Below, piece by piece: positions 15,116-18,404 of a DNA stretch of 18,404 bases. A program made the translations under genes and the position numbers. The stretch comes from Coemansia sp. RSA 922 (Eukaryota; Kickxellomycota; Kickxellomycetes; Kickxellales; Kickxellaceae): assembly GCA_027577415.1 (NCBI GenBank), contig JANBQS010000423.1:1-18404 (forward strand), given 5' to 3'. Under the pieces are notes generated by a model. The model did not search any database and was not told the origin of the DNA. It saw only the letters and a list, made by a program, of their open reading frames with translations. Numbering within the stretch: the first letter of the stretch is position 1; every line of letters starts with the position of its first letter.

Positions 15116-16708
15116 ATGACTCGGCCTCGTGTAACGCCGCCCGAGACCGAATCGCTACTGCCTCGTGCATCGACCGAGACGACGCCTCTGCTATCTGTTC
15201 CCAGTCTGGTGGAGGCTGGAAGCATACTTACTGCTTCTGGATCTGGATCTACTACCACTACCCTTTCTGGCGAATATTTTAAGCACGATTCAGCATCAAC
15301 AAATGCGGTAGCAGGACAGGAGGCGGTACTAATTATGCGCTCGAGTGTACCATTGGCTCTAAGCTCGCTACTTCAGTCCAGCTTCCACTTTATTAACATC
15401 TTGTCCCTGGGACACCTGGGCGCCAACGAGCTGGCCGCCGCTGCCTTGGCCAACATGACGCTATTCATGCTTATCAACGCGCCGGCAGTCGGTTTGGCAT
15501 CGGCGCTAACCACGTTTTGTGCGACCGCATTTACAGCCTCTCCAGACAAAACATTGGTTGGCTTCCACTTGCAATGTGGGCTAATAGCGGTAACCATCCA
15601 TTTTCTCATGGTACTGCCTATCCTGTTGAATATCGAAAGCATTTTGCTTGCGCTTAACCAGGACGTCGTTATTGCAAGCCTCTGCAGCAAGTTCGTACAT
15701 GCTCAGCTTGTTGGATCGCTGGCGTGGATCTACTTTGAGTGCGTCAAACGGTTCCTCCAAGCGCAAGGCCACATGAAGGCGAGTACATATGTGCTGCTAG
15801 CGGTATTGCCGATTCATTTGGTCAATACGTACCTGCTAGTATGGTCGCCTATGTTTGGAGTTGGATTCCTGGGCGCAGCTCTCGCCAACGTCATCACGTT
15901 CTTTGCGATGTTAGCCGGTATTATTGCATATACGTGGTGTACTGAAGCAAGCCAGACGTGGGGCGGCTGGACGCGTCAGTCAATTGCTGCTATGCCACAG
16001 TACTATCGCCTGGCTATTCCATCTACCGTGATGATGTGTTCTGAATGGGCGGCTTGGGAGCTAATGGCTATAGCGGCCAGCTACCTCGGCAATGTTACGC
16101 TGGCTGGCCAGAGTATTGTAATCAACACCTGCTCTCTGACATACCAAGTACCCGGCGGTCTTATTGGTGCCGTTAGTAACCGTGTGGGCAATTTGCTTGG
16201 TCAAAGTCGTGCGCGTCGTGCAAACATCTCTGCCACTGTGGGGTTAATGCTAGGCGGGCTTGCAGGAGCTCTTGGACTGGCGTTCTACGTAGGAACCGCA
16301 TCGTGGTGGGGCAAGCTGTACTCTAACGACCCCGATGTCATCGCCACTGTTGCGCTTATTATGCCTGTCTGTGCATTGTTCCAGTTTGCCGATGCGTTGA
16401 GTGGTATGAGTGGCGGGATATTGCGTAGCCTGGGACGGCAAGCTGTGGGTGCGTGGATCAATCTTCCATCGTACTACATCGTGGGACTTCCGCTTGGTCT
16501 GTATCTGACATATGGCGCGCCAAGCATGGGCGTCATTGGGCTGTGGATTGGTATAACTGTGGCAGCGACTCTGACTTCCTTCGGCCAGTCGACAATCTGC
16601 CTGGCTGCCAACTATGCGAAAGAAGTTGACCGCTGCATGGCGCAAGTAAATATGAGCAGAAATATTGCAGCAAACTCGGCTGAAGATAACGATGACGTAG
16701 TTTGCTAG
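15116..16708 (+). CDS. MATE-family transporter (MATE-F), mosaic of MATE-D-like and MATE-E-like sequence
   Basis: 530 residues from the ATG at 15116. The N-tail has two acidic dileucine-type words, E10-T-E-S-L14-L15 and E21-T-T-P-L25-L26, and a small Gly-Ser/Thr expansion (S-G-S-G-S-T-T-T-T, from TCTGGA and ACTACC repeats near 15236-15262) that explains the 3 residues more than MATE-E. Core marks: A-L-T132-T-F-C (acidic residue lost, as in MATE-E), R-F-L-Q-A-Q-G-H-M, TM7 C-S-E310-W-A-A-W-E315, D426 in the presumed TM10, S-L-G-R-Q. Its promoter and N-terminal third follow MATE-E, but 15857-16080 and 16598-16632 contain long runs identical to MATE-D. It is convergent with the KH gene. Integral membrane exporter by family; substrate unknown. 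It ends in Cys. Confidence 0.95.
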   Translation: MTRPRVTPPETESLLPRASTETTPLLSVPSLVEAGSILTASGSGSTTTTLSGEYFKHDSASTNAVAGQEAVLIMRSSVPLALSSLLQSSFHFINILSLGHLGANELAAAALANMTLFMLINAPAVGLASALTTFCATAFTASPDKTLVGFHLQCGLIAVTIHFLMVLPILLNIESILLALNQDVVIASLCSKFVHAQLVGSLAWIYFECVKRFLQAQGHMKASTYVLLAVLPIHLVNTYLLVWSPMFGVGFLGAALANVITFFAMLAGIIAYTWCTEASQTWGGWTRQSIAAMPQYYRLAIPSTVMMCSEWAAWELMAIAASYLGNVTLAGQSIVINTCSLTYQVPGGLIGAVSNRVGNLLGQSRARRANISATVGLMLGGLAGALGLAFYVGTASWWGKLYSNDPDVIATVALIMPVCALFQFADALSGMSGGILRSLGRQAVGAWINLPSYYIVGLPLGLYLTYGAPSMGVIGLWIGITVAATLTSFGQSTICLAANYAKEVDRCMAQVNMSRNIAANSAEDNDDVVC

Positions 16709-16938
16709 AGCGTTTATCAATTTTATGCTTAGTTGGATTGATCAAAAATAAAAAGAACAAACACTAATGACGTCGCTCAGGGCGTTGGTGTAGCACCATT
16801 GATAGCGGGTCACTAGACTCGTATGGCTTACTAGGTCTTGAGGAATTCTACAGCAAGAAGGACGTGTATATAAGCCAGAGAGAGCCATATAAGGATATAT
16901 GCGTGTCGGGCGCACACCAAGCAAAAAAATTTCACACT
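16709..16938. other. Convergent 3' region between MATE-F and the KH gene
   Basis: 230 bases between two converging stop codons. It holds a poly(A) signal for MATE-F and, on the minus strand, a possible last intron and short exon of the KH gene (16848-16944 and 16764-16847), so the two transcripts may overlap at their 3' ends. Confidence 0.6.
16747..16752 (+). terminator. Candidate polyadenylation signal of MATE-F
   Basis: AATAAA inside an A-rich stretch, 39 bases after the MATE-F stop, in the expected position for 3' end formation. It is the clearest canonical signal in the window. Confidence 0.5.
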
Positions 16939-16944
16939 TCATAC
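16848..16944 (-). other. Possible alternative last intron of the KH gene
   Basis: On the minus strand the last codons read AAG then GTATGA, in which GTA-TGA is Val-stop but also a donor-like GTATGA. A pyrimidine-rich acceptor, CTTCTTGCTGTAG, ends at 16848, giving a 97-base phase-0 intron similar in length to the 90-base peptidase intron. Splicing would add 27 residues (N-S-S-R-P-S-K-P...) ending at a TAG at 16766-16764. No strong CTAAC branch point is seen, so this remains a candidate. Confidence 0.35.
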
Positions 16945-18391
16945 CTTATTGTTGCTATAGTCGGTAGGCGGAGGGACGTTGTGATAGCCGTTTTGGTGTG
17001 AAGACGCGTTGTCGGGCAATGCCTCGTCGTAGCGGCTGTTGGCATTGGCAGCGGACGTGCTGGGATATTGGGTCGGATTTTGTGTGTATGCGTCCTGCGG
17101 ATGTTGCCCAGTGGCTGGGTAAGCAGTGTGTGCTGTGCTGTGCTGAGGCTGGCTATAGTAGGCAGACTGGTCGGGATATGTTCCGTAGTACTGGTAGTAC
17201 TCGGCATAGTATTTTGCATACTCCTCATAGGCGGCGGCGTCGGTAGCAGCATTCGGCATGGGCTGGTGCTGCGGCTGTGAGTACACTTGTTGTGGGTATG
17301 ACTGCAGGTATTCATGCTGAGGCTGGTACTCTTGGCGAGGCGGATATTCCTGTCGAGATGGGTACTCTTGCCGAGACGGATAATATGACTGCTGCGAGCG
17401 GTCATAGTGATGGCGGTCGCCTCGGTGGCGAGAGGACTGGTGGCGGTCGCGGTCGTAGTCACGGCTGTCCCTATGACTACTACCCGACTCATAGCGTCTG
17501 CTGCCCATATCCTTGAACTCGTGGAACTGAGCATGGAGAGTCTCAACCAGACTAGTGCAATATCCTTTGGCCTGGTCCAAAGCATCCTCGCTAGTCGCCG
17601 TAATATAGAGATGCATGGACTCGTAGGGGTCGCTGCCAGGCGCGCTATCGTCATATCCCGAGCCATTGCCACGCACCTGTACGCGAGCGCCCGTAGTGTT
17701 TTGTATGTACTTCATGTTCTCGCCACCAGTGCCAATTACCTTTGCGCGTACGTTGAACCCACGGATGGACTCGACCTCGATATACACTTTGTCCTGGAGA
17801 CGCTGCGTGTTGCCGCCGGCGCTGGACTGGCGGCCGCTCAGCGGGTTGTCAGAGTGAGCATAATCGGCGGAATCTACATCGTTGCCATTCGCAAAGGACG
17901 TGGGGTGTGGCACAGCGGGATTCTCGGCATTCATCGTTTCGATCTTCTCCACAGCTTTGTCCAACATTTCCTGTGATGCTGCCTCTACGTGGAGGTGGAG
18001 CGCAGGGTCGGCTGGAGTGGCCTCGCTGGCGTCGGCGTAGCGCCTGCCCCGAGTCGCTATTTGCACGCCAGTCGCCTCTGTAATGGCAATATGTGTGCCG
18101 CTTTTAGCCAGTATCTGGCGATTATCCGAGTCGTTGATGTCGATGTCGGCGGTAAACTCGGCAGGCATACTGAGCTTCTGAGAGGTCTCGCTCATAGGAG
18201 GAGGTATGTACGCACACGGCTCATGCTCTGGCAAGGGTTCGCTACAGGGCTGCTGGCCATGCAAATCACCGACGGGCTCTACAGCGTCAGGCGCTGACTC
18301 AGGCAGCTCAGGATCTATACTCGTGGCAGTCATCTTCGTAGGCAGCGTAGCATGTTCCTCTGTTGCCTCGTTTTGGTCCCAGCGTCTTTTT
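16939..18391 (-). CDS. KHDC4: KHDC4-like RNA-binding protein with two KH domains (5' partial)
   Basis: Reads leftward. From the Met at 18333-18331 it encodes 464 residues, but the frame stays open upstream and codes for K-R-R-W-D-Q-N-E, resembling the K-W-D-Q element near the N-terminus of human KHDC4. A splice acceptor sits at the window edge, so the real start is in an exon outside. Numbered from that Met: a degenerate KH at 60-135 (A-T-R-G-R-R, L-H-L-H-V, no GxxG) and a canonical one at 181-272 (F-N-V-R-A-K-V-I with G201-T-G-G204, then V-R-G-N-G-S-G). The same pair occurs in KHDC4/BLOM7, a spliceosome-associated factor. After it come an Arg/Asp/Ser-rich stretch (278-314) and a Tyr/Gln/Pro-rich, prion-like tail (315-430) with Y-P-S-R-Q-E repeats. 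It is likely a nuclear pre-mRNA-binding protein. The C-terminus is uncertain because the final codons A-A-G-G-T-A-T-G-A also form a good splice donor. Confidence 0.85.
17325..17378 (-). repeat. Degenerate 18-base tandem repeat inside the KH gene
   Basis: Three adjacent 18-base units (17325-17342, 17343-17360, 17361-17378) encode repeated Y-P-[SP]-R-Q-E hexapeptides in the Tyr/Gln-rich tail. The units differ at several bases, mostly silent or Ser/Pro changes, so the repeat is not recent. Confidence 0.8.
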
Positions 18392-18404
18392 CTACAGGAA
18401 AACA
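18392..18404 (-). other. 3' splice acceptor of the KH gene at the window edge
   Basis: On the minus strand the edge reads TGTTTTCCTGTAG, a pyrimidine-rich acceptor ending in AG at 18392. Directly after it the frame encodes K-R-R-W-D-Q in phase with the KH protein. The donor and first exon are outside the window. Confidence 0.6.

Larger units (their letters stand above)
11437..16708 (+). repeat. Tandem gene array MATE-D / MATE-E / MATE-F
   Basis: Three head-to-tail copies of a gene of about 1.59 kb, each with a spacer of 254 bases (13024-13277 and 14862-15115 are both 254). The identical spacer lengths and conserved promoter words show the duplicated unit was about 1.84 kb and included the upstream region. 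Protein similarity is very high through the membrane core, while the N-tails differ. Confidence 0.9.

Noticed and set aside
16932..17672. Second minus-strand open frame of 246 codons within the KH gene
   Set aside because: Thr/Ser/Met/Arg-rich out-of-frame reading of the repeat-rich tail; the KH frame is the one with domain motifs.
17407..17976. Plus-strand open frame of 189 codons opposite the KH gene
   Set aside because: Antisense shadow; the minus strand encodes a recognisable KH pair here.
1..18404. Transposon or retroelement driving the MATE duplications
   Set aside because: No transposase or reverse transcriptase frame, no long terminal repeats and no target-site duplications were seen; unequal crossing-over explains the equal 254-base spacers.

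Overview
The window looks like nuclear DNA of a fungus, probably an early-diverging one; a Kickxellomycotina-like genome is my guess from overall feel and is not proven here. The evidence is compact genes with few, short introns (one clear 90-base intron with GTAAGT, CTAAC and TAG signals), intergenic gaps of about 0.23-0.74 kb, long eukaryotic proteins (insulin-degrading enzyme, CLPTM1 family, KHDC4-like KH protein) and no bacterial operon or ribosome-binding-site organisation. I see no rRNA, tRNA, transposon or CRISPR array.

Layout, left to right. Positions 1-147 hold the last 48 codons of a MATE-family transporter (called MATE-A here). An insulin-degrading enzyme / Ste23-type M16 metallopeptidase follows (649-4137, one intron). 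Next is a CLPTM1-family multi-pass membrane protein (4694-6541). Five complete, intronless, same-strand MATE transporters then run head to tail: MATE-B (6985-8499), MATE-C (9239-10912), MATE-D (11437-13023), MATE-E (13278-14861) and MATE-F (15116-16708). The right end carries, on the minus strand and convergent with MATE-F, a KHDC4-like two-KH-domain RNA-binding protein (16939-18391). Its first exon lies beyond the window.

The dominant theme is a local expansion of MATE efflux/antiport carriers: six copies in under 17 kb, interrupted by the peptidase and CLPTM1 genes. The C-terminal tail of MATE-A resembles MATE-B most, and MATE-D, -E and -F form a recent subfamily. MATE-E and -F share a duplicated upstream region of about 145 bases. 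MATE-F also carries stretches nearly identical to MATE-D, which suggests gene conversion. The copies are not redundant at key positions. MATE-E and -F have lost the acidic residue of the A-[LM]-D-T motif, MATE-C has Asn where the others have Asp in the presumed TM10, and MATE-D has Asp for Glu in TM7. Four of the five complete copies keep an acidic dileucine motif (E-[ST]-T-P-L-L) at nearly the same N-terminal position, so vacuolar or endosomal sorting is a reasonable inference; MATE-C lacks it. The peptidase, CLPTM1 and KH genes look like unrelated housekeeping neighbours.
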